Shown one piece after another: positions 1 to 9,695 of a stretch of 64,000 nt of DNA. The first letter of the stretch is position 1. Each line of letters begins with the position of its first letter. Location: contig OY986971.1 of NCBI GenBank assembly GCA_963920575.1, forward strand, positions 14,808,492-14,872,491, given 5' to 3'. The stretch comes from Narthecium ossifragum (lineage: Eukaryota; Streptophyta; Magnoliopsida; Dioscoreales; Nartheciaceae). The notes under the pieces are model-generated. The model was given only the letters and a program-made list of their open reading frames with translations. It made no database searches and was not told the DNA's origin. The position numbers were made by a program, and so were the translations under genes.

Positions 1-175
1 ATATTTTCAATACTTCATATTTCTTACTTCACTTTCCTTATTTTCTTTACTTTCCATTCTACTTTAGTATTTAACTCTAATAATCTTTATAAATATATGT
101 ATGTACGGTACTCGTCTTGCTGCAATACTGACCACACCAATTCGTATACTTGCGAGATATAAAATTTATTCATCA
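1..175 (+). repeat. 3' end of an Athila-type LTR (family C)
   Basis: The reverse complement of the last part of this stretch matches the left end of the solo LTR at 43075-44538, including the tract reading ATACTTGCGAGATATAAAAT and the terminal TTCATCA. It is therefore the U5 end of an LTR in plus orientation whose remainder lies outside the window. Bases 176-296 that follow are not assigned to any family. Confidence 0.75.
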
Positions 176-296
176 CGTATTGATCTATGCTATAATCACC
201 CAATTGAATTGGTCGATCAAATATTTGATGAGCAAGGAAGAATCATCAGCCAAGTGGAACTGGAGCTTTTCTTTCTTGTTTTTTTCCTACTGCATT

Positions 297-1153
297 TGTG
301 AGGACCCGAACCTCCAACCTGGTCCGATCGTGTTAGGTTGAGGGTTTGGTTTGGTTGGTTTGGCTCGGTTGGCCTTGGTTTGTGATCGGTTGATCTCATC
401 CTTGTTTTTGGACCCCAAGGGAAATTTGGTAAAATTACGCCTTGGGGTCGGTTTCACACCCGCATAGTGCACACATGGCCTTGGATTGATATATGTGATT
501 GATTAGAACTTTAAGTCCGCTTCCGATCGAAAGATCGGAGCTCAATCGGGAAAGATCGAAATGGAATGTTGTGATCGATTTCAGCTTTTTATATAAACCC
601 CCCTCTCCTTTCTCTCTCTTTCTCTTTTCCTTTCCTCTCTCCCTTGGGTAGCCGGTTTGGAGCATGGATCGTGGGTGCATGGAGCACATTGGAAAGGCGA
701 GACTTGGGGGATTTGTAGATCGTCTACCCAGCTAGTATGAGTAGATGTTTCTACCCTAATTGTGTCATAAGGCTTGCCTAGGATTACATTGTGGATGGTT
801 TAATATAGAATACATGTTGGAATGTGTTGTAGCTTCGTATTCTAGTGTAATCGCCATTTTAGGAACACCTGGATGTTCCGGTTTTGTGTTTTGTTAGTCG
901 GTTTGGAATCTATCTTCGTTTTATTGGTTTTGTCGGCTTTTCGGCGGAAACAAGCTAGATCTGATATTTTGCTGTTGAAACCTTGATTTCTTGGTACCAT
1001 TAGATTCCACACCTTCAATTATACCTCCCTGCAAAGTTTCACTATTTTCTGACAAGCTTAGATAGATCAAATCCAAGAGATTGGGTTTTTCGAAGTTTGA
1101 AGGATCGATCTTCTCATAGGTGAAAATCGATCTTTCGTAGTTGGTGGGAAAGT
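297..1153 (+). mobile_element. Tekay/Del-like gypsy LTR, first piece
   Basis: The piece starts with TGTGAGGACCCG, the same start as the solo LTR at 35151 and the reverse complement of the LTR edge at 47064. The following tract (CAAGGGAAATTTGGTAAA, then TTTCACACCCGCATAGTG) also recurs at 35190-35250 and inverted near 46890-46950. TCGATC palindromes lie near 1100-1135. The piece stops at the GTGTT target duplication of the Athila-derived insertion and resumes at 20409. No coding capacity is expected or seen. Confidence 0.75.
590..597 (+). promoter_or_regulatory. TATA box of the Tekay-like LTR
   Basis: TATATAAA lies about 290 bp inside the LTR and is followed by a pyrimidine-rich leader with CTCTCTTT runs, typical of a plant Pol II start region. 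The upstream 70 bp contain degenerate GATCGA motifs. Confidence 0.5.
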
Positions 1154-1158
1154 GTGTT

Positions 1159-2587
1159 TGATCGCTCACAAACATTATCGTTAAAACGTTACAAACTTAA
1201 TCAAATATAAATTTATAATCCTTATTCAATCACTACACTACTAGGTAGAAATAGCAGTGAAATCGGGAGTCGATCCACAGGGAAAACATTGAAAACTGAA
1301 ATCAATTCTCGAAACCCTAAAACTAAGGATAAGAATCAAAGATAGAATAGAGTTATCTAAACTAATAAATAAAAGAAATAAAAGGTTGATCAATTTGAAT
1401 CAATGGATAAGTGACTTAGGAGTTACTCAATCCACCCTAGTTTCGCCTTCAATCTTCTCTAGTTTATCCTTTTGTTCTCTTCTCTCAACATTATGGATCA
1501 TATGGCTACAAGCTCACATGAATCCCTAAAATAAGATTTATGTTTCTAACGGCATAGCCTATCTTTCTTGAAATAGATTGTCTTCGGTCCTACGATTACT
1601 TTAAGTTATACTACTCCTAATGACCTTGGCACAACCTATCCTAGCTTAGCATAGCCTATCTCACTAGCAAATCATAAATCACATGTAAACCATCCTATGA
1701 ATCTCTACAATCAATCACAGAAATCATGTAGGACTGAAAATACGTCAAGGAACTCTATTCCCTCAACTCTATTAACAATAAAAAGCAAATTCATAGGATC
1801 ATGTCTTGAGAAGAATACAAGATTCAAACCAAAGAAGATAGAAAACTATGCTAGGGTTTCATGAATAATCCTAAGTACAATAATTAGCAACTCATCTTTT
1901 GGATGAACTCCATCGGCTTAGAATAGGAAGCTGTCACCATCCACATCCTCGTTGTCTTCTCCTTAATTCCCTCTCCAAAGATTGTCAAAAAGATGCTTAT
2001 TTTCGGCCAGCCAACACCTTCTTATAGGTGTATTCCCGGAATTAGGGTTATGGCTAAGTTGAGTTGGACCTTTAGTGCAACTAGGATTTCCTAGTTTAAT
2101 TCTGACGCCTTCCGGTCACGACTGGGTTCAACCCGTCCGAAATTTGGACATGTGCTCAACATGAACGATGTAGATTAGGAAGATTTCATAATATTCGTAC
2201 TTATATGGAATATTTGGCGAATATTCTTCTGAACGTCGACGGACCAGTTTTCCAGCAACTATATATCTTTATCTTCTTCAAAACTGGTATTAATCCATCA
2301 GGCGTCTCGCAAAATGTCCTACATGAAAGTTGTAGGTCTTGAAGTCTTCTTTCATCTCCCAGAATTTCAGAATAGTTGGAATTGTGTAGAATTTCGGGTG
2401 ATTTATTTCCAAACAGTCGACGAAGCAGTCTTTTTGCTGAATTTAGTGATTTTTGGTCGAATTTCTTGTATTTCTTATCAAATCATGATTAAACCTGAAA
2501 TCAACTAACAAACTATGAAATACAACTACTCTAGGCCTAACAAAGGTAATTTAAGGGGTTTAATTATGAATATTTAGTGACCCATCA
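1159..2587 (-). repeat. 3' LTR of the Athila-derived element
   Basis: It runs from TGATCGCTC to GTGACCCATCA, 1429 bp. Its first 140 bp and last 280 bp align with the right LTR at 19994-20403, sharing the block around CACTACACTACTAGGTAG and the block around GAAAGTTGTAGGTCTTGAAG. The section from about 1300 to 2310 is missing from the right copy. The terminal plus-strand tract with GGGAGTCGATCCACAGGG is the inverted U5 signature also seen in the other Athila-type LTRs. Confidence 0.85.
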
Positions 2588-2602
2588 CACCCCCCAACTT
2601 AC
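2588..2602 (-). other. Polypurine tract
   Basis: Read on the minus strand, GTAAGTTGGGGGGTG abuts the LTR edge at 2587. A G-rich tract immediately upstream of the 3' LTR is where plus-strand DNA synthesis is primed. It resembles the tract at 50396-50410 of the intact Athila-like element. Confidence 0.7.
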
Positions 2603-5316
2603 ACTTTGCTAGTCCTCGAGTAAAGAAAAGATAAAAAAAGCAATAAATCTAACTAACCACTTTCGTAGGTCTCACGATTGCACTTAGCATGTGCAACAAG
2701 CTTTTAAACCCCTGGGTTACCCCAATGGAGGAGTTATAGTCTCCTGAGGGTTTTCAGAGATGACACCCACAAACATCTATACATTCCCTTGAATATATCA
2801 TTAGAAATCCATCATAATATTCATCAATTCTAATGCATTAAATAGAAATAATATCCATGAATAAACCTTTCAACTCATAGTCACATAAAAATATAGTAAA
2901 TAAAAACATGCCATAACATATTTCCAACACTTTAACATATTTAATCATGACTAAAAACTAATTTAACACTCCTGTGTGTGACTAGGGTTCCACATGCTTT
3001 AGAATGTCAATTATATCTAAACACTTCAACTATTCAAGATCACAATCATATTCAAGCACATATTTTCCACTTATCACATAACAATCTCTGTTTTTTTCAT
3101 TTTTCTTTTGTTTTCTTTTTTCTGCAGGAATTTCAACTGTTTTACGCGAACACCACGCTGGTTAGGCACACTGCCCCGTTACTAAGTTGAATATCATTTT
3201 TTTTTTCTCTTATTTTTTTTCACATACTCAGATAATTGCATGTGTTCATGTATTTTCTGTGTCATGACATAAAATTGTAAACCTATCCCAGTATCATGCT
3301 TAGAATCTAATATCAACCCCTTAATATGTGGAAGTGAACATGTGCATTAAGATATGTCAAGCCATCCTTAGATCATGGTAAAAGTGTTAAAGTATAGAAA
3401 TAAAATCATGCATAGCAACAATTTACTATTTCTTATATGACATACAAGTCTCAAAATAATTCATAAAATAAATTTCTAAAACATGCACCTTTGTCAAATC
3501 CTATCATAATTTCATTCTTTTGACATAATTCAATGGATGTATAATATTTGATTACCATAAAAATAATAAGCATGAATTCCTAGAATTCTACCCCCCAACT
3601 TAAATGTAATTGTCCCCAATTACACTAAGTCATAAAAAAAAAAATCAAAGGATAAAGGGTAGAGATAACCATAATGAATGCTTCAGAAATAGATTTCTCT
3701 CTCTTCCAATTTTAGTTTAGGCATCGCCATCATTGAATAAATACTTCCCTTCCCACCATACCCTGTCACAAAAATATATACCTTTCCAAAAAGATCAAAT
3801 ATAACTAATAAAAGTCCAAAAAGGTATTAGAATCATGAAAAATTTTGGCAGAGTCTCCTTTGTATTTTCATGATATATCAATCCTATACAAGCATTCATC
3901 CCGCAAAGAAAATAGAAAATGCACAGGCAGAAGTAAAGGAGATACCATCGTCATCATCTTCTCATATCAGCACAGCATCAAGTACAACTAACATCCAAAA
4001 CATCCAAAAAGGTCCCAGATCAATAGCTAATCTTCATTAGAATTCTTAAAATCAAGCGGTCTCACGGAAGTAGAGGTGTGGGCCTGCTAAGATGGCCAAT
4101 CTAGCAAAGCCATGGCGAACCTTTGCCGTCAAGTTGTCAATCGCGGAGTCAACTACTAATGTAAGTGCAAAAATCAACCCTAGAGGCAGGTCCGGACTGG
4201 TCAAGGCTGTGGAACACTACATCGCAGAGAACTCGTAGACTCCGATCATGTGTCCTTTCTAAAGACTTCTAATCCTAGGACTCAATGAAAATAGTAGACA
4301 ACAAGCTGGGATGTAGTAGATGAGATGTGGGTAGTCAAGAGTACTTGAGTGTGGTCCTGGTTGAAAATCTAAACCATCTGATGCAAAATCGGAGCGTTCT
4401 AGTACGTGGATAGTGATTTGGAGCAATCGGACGGCTGAAAGCTCACCGGCGATGGATCGACTGTGAAACCTCGTCGCTGGAGGACAGGAAAGGTATAGGA
4501 AGAATCGTGGTGGCCTAAGGAGTCCTCCGATGTAGTCTGATCGAAGAATTGGGGCTTCTAGGCGGCGAATTCGAGATGGGCGGCGCGGTGTGTTCGTCGG
4601 AGTTGGGTTCTGATGATCCGGGCTGTAATTGAAGTAGAGGATGGTGGAGGGAGGATCGTGATAGCCTAAAGAAGGTTTAAGTGGTGGTTCAGGGCTGCGG
4701 GAGGTTGTGGAATGGAGGAATGGTGTTGGGCGGTGGAGTGGAAGATAGCCGGAGTTGAAGTCCGGTGATCCAGGCTGCAAAGAAGCGTTTTGATGGTGGA
4801 GGAGGCTTCGTGGTGGCCGGAGGAAGGTTCTGGAGGTATTAATGGGTGATGGGAGGCACGGGATGAGGAGATCAGAGACGGCCGGCGGAAGCGGAGGGGC
4901 TCACCGGTGTCTGAGGAGAGGGTTCCGAGGGAAGAGGAGGGCGATATCGGAAAGGTGGAAGGATGGCGATGGTGTTGGTGCTGGTTTGGAGGGATGGGGA
5001 TGGCCAGAGTTGGTCGGACGACGAAGAGAGGGCGGCGGCTCGAGGATGAGTAGATGAGCCGAGACGATGAGCCACAATCGAGGAACATTGTGGGAGGAGA
5101 GAGAAAATCCGGTAGAAAATAAGGAAAAATAGAAAAAAGGTGGAGAAAAATTCCAGGAAAATATGGAGAAAATCCTAAAAATCAGGGGAAAAAATTAAAT
5201 AAAATTCTAAAAAGCAAAGGAAAAAAAATCATAAAACTGGGTTGCCTCCCAGGAAGCGTGAAATTTTACGTCTTTCGCTAGACGCTCCCGAAACAAGATT
5301 TAGGAGGCCGATGGTT
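2603..5316. other. Internal non-coding tract of the Athila-derived element
   Basis: No supported gene. Landmarks shared with the 3' internal region of the intact Athila-like element (50411-51882) are the phrase CCCCCAACTTAAATG followed by TGTCCCCAAT near 3590-3620, and GGGTTGCCTCCCAGGAAGCG near 5240. A T-rich tract with runs of T lies at 3090-3230. The section 4440-5060 is markedly GC-rich compared with its AT-rich surroundings and gives open frames of 140 and 173 codons on the minus strand. They have no recognisable motif and overlap other frames, so I do not call them genes. Confidence 0.55.
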
Positions 5317-5604
5317 TCATGTGAAGAAATACATGGCCCGAATCATGGTGAAGGTATGCAGACATGCTTGATCAAAGAATAAAAAGAAGTCATTAGCAAA
5401 CAAAATATGCATAGAACTGGAAATTTTGATACAATCTTTGAGGAATGGACGATAGGAATTGGCATGGTCTTCACTCACAACAAGGTTCTCCTCCTCACAA
5501 AGGTCAACTAATGGGGATGATATTAAAGGTAGAATCTCAAACTGAGGCTCTAGACAGGGAATATTGCTAACACCCTGATAAGTCACAAAATATACATAAT
5601 TCAC
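5317..5604 (-). pseudogene. Short open frame, downstream of the acidic ORF
   Basis: A 95-codon minus-strand frame opens with GTG rather than ATG and stops at 5317. It lies just beyond the solo LTR insertion at 5607-7362, so before that insertion it was the continuation of the region encoding the 285-residue ORF, although the joined frames do not match by eye. I do not recognise a family. It contains an acidic stretch and a hydrophobic tail. It may be no more than a chance frame in decayed sequence. Confidence 0.2.
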
Positions 5605-5744
5605 CCATTCAACTGGGCTTTGTTAGCTCTCAAGCAATGCATTGTTAATATCTTTTCATATGGTTTCAGGTACAAGAGCTTACAAAGAGAGTTGCATCGA
5701 TTTCGAGCCAAAAAGACATCAATTATATAGATTCAACCTTATTT

Positions 5745-6226
5745 GGATCGATCCAGAACATTTGGATCGATCCAGGAATTTTGGATCGATCCCAAAGTGG
5801 TTTGGATCGATCCAGACGCTTTTCCAGAGAGCCAGACTTTCTGTCAAATATTGGATCGATCCGGATCCTTAATGGATCGATCCAAAAATCTTTCTCCAGA
5901 GAGCTTGGTACATATTGGATCGATCCAGATCTGTAATGGATCGATCCATAATCCTTTTCCAGAGAACTATAATTCTCTGGTACATATTGGATCGATCCAT
6001 ATCTGTAATGGATCAATCCATAATCCTTTTCCAGAGAACCATGATTCTCTGGTACACATTGGATCGATCCAAATCATTATTGGATCGATCCATAAGCCCG
6101 TTCCAGAGAGCTATGATCCTATGCTACACCTTGGATCGATCCAGACCCATATTGGATCGATCCAAGTTGTTAGAAACCCATATTTTGACATCTTGGATCG
6201 ATCCAAATCTATTTCAAATCGATCCA
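5745..6226 (+). repeat. GGATCGATCC palindrome array with 72-bp tandem units
   Basis: The 10-bp palindrome starts at 5745, 5764, 5783, 5804, 5853, 5874, 5917, 5938, 5989, 6010 (one change), 6061, 6082, 6133, 6154 and 6195, with a degenerate one near 6217. From 5917 it comes in pairs 21 bp apart, and the pairs repeat exactly every 72 bp (5917, 5989, 6061, 6133). Between pairs lies an inverted repeat, CCAGAGAA then a short loop then TTCTCTGG. The array ends about 65 bp upstream of the TATA box. Confidence 0.9.
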
Positions 6227-6289
6227 AGATCGGCTGACGGGTAAAAATGGACGGTTCTGATATGATCCGCGGGTCCACGACTTGAAGCC

Positions 6290-6298
6290 TATAAATAG
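6290..6298 (+). promoter_or_regulatory. TATA box of solo LTR family D
   Basis: TATAAATAG follows the palindrome array and precedes a CT-rich leader (CCACTCTTTTTCCCTCC near 6330-6347). Spacing and context fit a Pol II promoter in U3. Confidence 0.7.
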
Positions 6299-7362
6299 AG
6301 GCTTTGGCTCTGATTTGAGAATCTTTTCTCCACTCTTTTTCCCTCCTTTCTCCATCCTTCTTCGCCCTTAGAGTGAGAGAGAGATTGAGTGCTTCAAGGG
6401 TTGGATTTTGATGGAGAAGATGGGTAAAGCCTCCTCTTCCACGGAGATCCTACCTAAGATGAGTAGCTAAATTCCTCCTCCTTGGGAATTTCATGATGTA
6501 TTAGGGCTTTCTCTTAGATTTCTCTTTTGATTCTTGATGTAATGACTCTTGAGAGATGGTTTTTATATGAATTCTCATGTAATTCTATATTTCTTTAATG
6601 AATTCCATTGTTGAATGGTTTGATTACCTTGTTTTGCATGTGATTACTTGAGAATATGATGATGCCTACTAGATGTTTGATTCAATTTCTCAAAGAAGAG
6701 GCTATGCTAGAACCATAGCCAATTCTAGGGGATGAATCCTTGATCTAGGGATAGGATCTTGAGGTGCTAGAACCACCCCAAGCCAAAGCTATCATACCCA
6801 CTATTCTCGACTTAGATGAGGGATGGGATTGAGGTATTAAACCGATCTCAATCCAAGACCTTATCCATACAAAGCCTTGATCATTTGCCAACAATATGAC
6901 CTTAGTCCGACAATCGTTGAGCTATGATCGAATTAGAGCCCCGATCATGGATTTTTACCTTGTTATGCACGCGATGAGATGATCCTAACCCGACATCTCA
7001 TTAGCGGTGAGCGATATTAATCCTACGCTCGTCGATATCCAATTTAGATGATCTCTTGAGTGTCATGCATCTTGATTCATAGAGATAATATTTAGACCCT
7101 AATTCGGATTGGAATTCCCTAGGACTTCTTCCTTGATAAATTTCCTCCTTAGTTGTTTTAGAATACTATAGTTAGAAAACTCCAATAATCAATCCAATTG
7201 TTTTTAACTATTGTAGAGACTATATTGCATTTGTAATTTGACCATCCAATTCCTTGAGGATTCGACCCGTACTCCCATTAACTACGTTGTAGTTAAGTAG
7301 TAGTCGGGTAATTTTTTTTGTCCGCCTTTGATATAATTAACGACATATTTTAAGGCACGTCA

Positions 7363-8194
7363 CACCCTCATCCTCATTATATTTATCACTAATATGCACA
7401 TCATCATCATTCAACTCATCATGTAGACGTTCAACTTGAGGTTCCTTATAGGGGGTCTCACTAATATGCTCATCCTCATTTTGATCAGTGTAAATAGACA
7501 TATTATCATCATGAACAACCGACAATTTAGCATAATAACCATCATCATCACTATCATCAAAAAAACTTGCTTCATAAGAATGACCGAAATACATATAATA
7601 AGGCCCAGAATGTACAACCGGATAACATTCATCAACATCATCAACTGTATCATCCAGAGTAGGCAAAATAGTATTTTCAGCAGCTGGCAAAACATTATCA
7701 ATAGCATCATGAACTGGCAACGTATCACAAGCATTATAGCATGCATCAACATCATTAGAAAGATAAGCATCATGATCATTGTCATCATAAACAAGAGGCA
7801 TAGAATCATATCCATCCACTATATCATCAAAAGAGTGACTTACGTTAGCTATTTGTCTGGCCGGGACTTCTAGTTTGTCTATCAATTGTGAGTTTTTAAC
7901 TTGATCAATTATAAATGGTTCTTGTTGTACTTGTGACTGATCAGTGAAGGGGTTCTCAATTTTGTCACATTCCCTAGAAAGTCTATCCTCAACCAAGGAT
8001 TTACGAAATTCTACTAAGGAATTATTAATTTCTTCCATTACCTTAAGAATATCATCTAGAGTTGGCTCTTGTTGTGCTTGTGCTGCAGGGTGAACAGGTG
8101 GCTCATACCAGTATTGTTGCGGTGGTTGTGCTTGAAAAGGATATGGCAGTGCGAAATTAGATGCAAAATCTTGGGCCATATCCTTTTCAACCAA
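7363..8194 (-). CDS. Acidic ORF of the Athila-derived element, unknown function
   Basis: The open frame reads 285 codons from 8194 to 7337. The last eight codons or so come from the solo LTR inserted at 7362, so the native C-terminus is lost. The N-terminal 60 residues are rich in Pro, Gln, Ala and Tyr (for example PYPFQAQPPQQYW). A probable helix follows (LDDILKVMEEINNSLVEF, about residues 46-63). The rest is strongly acidic with runs such as FFDDSDDDG. I see no zinc knuckle, protease or polymerase motif. By position after the primer site it could be a gag remnant or an element-specific protein of a non-autonomous family. Codons 46-61 also exist as an inverted copy just outside the ORF (8202-8235). 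Confidence 0.4.
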
Positions 8195-8235
8195 GGAACA
8201 TAGATGATATTCTTAAGGTAATGGAAGAAATTAAT
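8024..8235. repeat. Perfect 34-bp inverted duplication of part of the acidic ORF
   Basis: Bases 8024-8057 and 8202-8235 are exact reverse complements, separated by 144 bp. The similarity continues outward past a 3-base gap (AAGGAATT against AAGGAATTATT). The right arm, read on the plus strand, encodes the same peptide as the ORF (DDILKVMEEIN), so a piece of coding sequence has been copied in inverted orientation. Confidence 0.85.
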
Positions 8236-8579
8236 TCCTTGGTTGAATGTTAGGAGGCTGGTAACCTTGAAATTGCCAACTAGGGTATGTATGATCTCTA
8301 AAATTCGAATTATAAGGGTATGAATGTGAATTATATGTCGGATTAGAGAAACCATATGTGTCATTATTGTAAGCGGGTCCATATAAAAATCATCAATGGA
8401 CATGGCACCTGGTGGCATATAAAAATTAGCCATGCATGCAAGATCACATAAATAAGGACTGTTGATCCTAACCTTGTTTTGATGATGCCAATATACATTA
8501 AATGATAAAATATATGTTTAATATTTATTACCCCTTTAATTGGAAATCTAAATTTCAATGTTTAAGTTATTTTTGTACT

Positions 8580-9085
8580 GACGGTCGATGCAAGGATCGA
8601 CCGTGGGAATGTGGCGGTCGATCCATTGATCGACCGTAGTGAATGGTTCATACTTGGCTATATGCGTATTGACGCGACGGTCGATCGGTGCATCGACCGT
8701 CGGAAGCGTTTTTCTTGACAGAGGCTTACGGACGATGCGACGGTCGATGTGGCGGTCGACCGTGGCGCATCAATGAAGAAAGTAAAGACGCGACGGTCGA
8801 TCGGTGCATCGACCGTGGGAAGCGTTTTTCTTGACAGAGGCTGATGGACGATGCGACGGTCGATGCGGCGGTGGACCGTGGCGCATATATGAAGAAATAT
8901 CAAGGAGCGACGGTCGATTCGAGCATCGACCCTGGGAAGCGACTTTCTCAACAGAGGCTCACGGACGATGTGACGGTCGATGTCACGGTCGACCATGAGA
9001 GCGACGAACGATGCGTGGATCGACCGTCGAGCAAAGAGGCTGAGTTTTTTATACGTGACGAACGATGGACGGATCGACCGCTAGC
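8580..9085 (+). repeat. ACGGTCGACCGT-type palindrome array with a 117-bp period in U3
   Basis: Units starting CGACGGTCGAT occur at 8674, 8791 and 8908, exactly 117 bp apart. Each holds a perfect or near-perfect hairpin. At 8674 an 11-bp stem CGACGGTCGAT pairs with ATCGACCGTCG across a 6-base loop. A second pair of TCGA sites follows 50-70 bp later, after the constant phrase TTCTTGACAGAGGCT. The array ends about 80 bp before the TATA box. Confidence 0.88.
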
Positions 9086-9162
9086 AGCGCGCAGAGTAAA
9101 AACTAGCCGTTGGAGAGTTGCGGGGAGCCGTTGGACCTCCTTGTTGAGCTGGTTGAAGCCCA

Positions 9163-9172
9163 TCTATAAGTA
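9163..9172 (+). promoter_or_regulatory. TATA-like element of the Copia-1 LTR
   Basis: TCTATAAGTA lies downstream of the palindrome array and upstream of the conserved R-U5 sequence. The same element is kept in the 3' LTR near 19138 and in Copia-2 near 22898. The Copia-2 3' LTR has lost it to a deletion. Confidence 0.6.
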
Positions 9173-9633
9173 GTTCCTTGATGTAAACTTGCCAGAACTT
9201 TTATCATTATTATTGAGATCATTTGAGCAAGCTCTAGGAAAGATTTCTACTTATTCTCCTTGAGCTAAAACCTTTGTAAACCTTCTTCAAGTGTGAAGAA
9301 GTATCTTGAGAGTTGTTCAACAGCAAGTGGCTGTGATTGTAAGGTCACCAAGACCCAGGAAGCTTGGAGGAAAACCTTGTAAAGAATTTGCAAGTAGTGG
9401 AACCTCAAGGAGAGCCTTGAGAGAAGTGGACGTAGACCAAGGTTTGGGTCGAACCACTATAAAACGGTGTTATCTCTCTAACCCTCTCCTTCATTTAATT
9501 CTTGCATGCTGTTGTAGCTAAGGTTCAATTCGTTTACAAGCATTCAAGCTGTTAGATCTTTTTCTATCTGAATTTTCCATCAATCTAGTTTTTCGAAAAG
9601 AGTCCAATTCACCCCCCCTCTTGGACCTTCAAT

Positions 9634-9645
9634 TGGTATCAGAGC
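9634..9645 (+). other. Primer-binding site, initiator tRNA-Met type
   Basis: TGGTATCAGAGC follows the 5' LTR after two bases. It is the usual complement of the 3' end of plant initiator tRNA-Met used by copia elements to prime minus-strand DNA. Confidence 0.93.
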
Positions 9646-9695
9646 TAGGTCTCTAATTTAGTGGTGTAACAACTCTTAGAGGATCCTATCTAGAG

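Larger units (their letters stand above)
5607..7362 (+). mobile_element. Solo LTR of an Athila/Tat-like element (family D)
   Basis: CACCC stands at 5602-5606 and again at 7363-7367, a candidate 5-bp target duplication. The enclosed 1756 bp have a promoter-like array (5745-6226), a TATA box (6290) and a U5-like end with GAGGATTCGACCCGTACTCC and a terminal CACGTCA. The right end is canonical (CA). The left end reads ATTCAACT rather than TG, so the left edge is less certain. There is no primer site, polypurine tract or coding region, which is expected for a solo LTR left by recombination. Confidence 0.65.
8460..9631 (+). repeat. 5' LTR of Copia-1
   Basis: Runs 1172 bp from TGTTGATCC to TTGGACCTTCA. 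It contains the ACGGTCGACC array (8580-9085), a TATA box near 9165, and a U5 with the pyrimidine tract ACCCCCCCTC just before its end. The 3' partner is 18467-19606 (1140 bp). The difference is concentrated in indels within the array. Confidence 0.93.

Noticed and set aside
4259..5088. Two overlapping minus-strand frames of 173 and 140 codons
   Set aside because: They lie in GC-rich sequence where several frames are open by chance, overlap each other, and show no domain, only Pro/Ser-rich composition.
5745..6226. CRISPR-like array or satellite
   Set aside because: The short repeated motif is a palindrome in a plant LTR. The spacers are themselves tandemly repeated and there are no cas genes. 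It is bounded by LTR landmarks, so it is not an independent satellite.
5743..6244. Open frames of 97-164 codons through the GGATCGATCC array, with repeated DRS and GSI peptides
   Set aside because: They exist on both strands because the palindromic repeat contains no stops. The sequence lies upstream of a TATA box and behaves as promoter DNA, not as a repeat protein gene.
7436..7873. Plus-strand frame of 145 codons rich in Ile, and the minus-strand 134-codon frame
   Set aside because: Shadows of the acidic ORF at 7363-8194 in other frames.
8658..9173. Open frames through the copia LTR array with DRRS/TVD peptides, also at 14788-15137, 18632-19138 and 32558-33019
   Set aside because: Same reason: stop-free tandem repeats in a U3 region or spacer, open on both strands, shifted by indels between copies.
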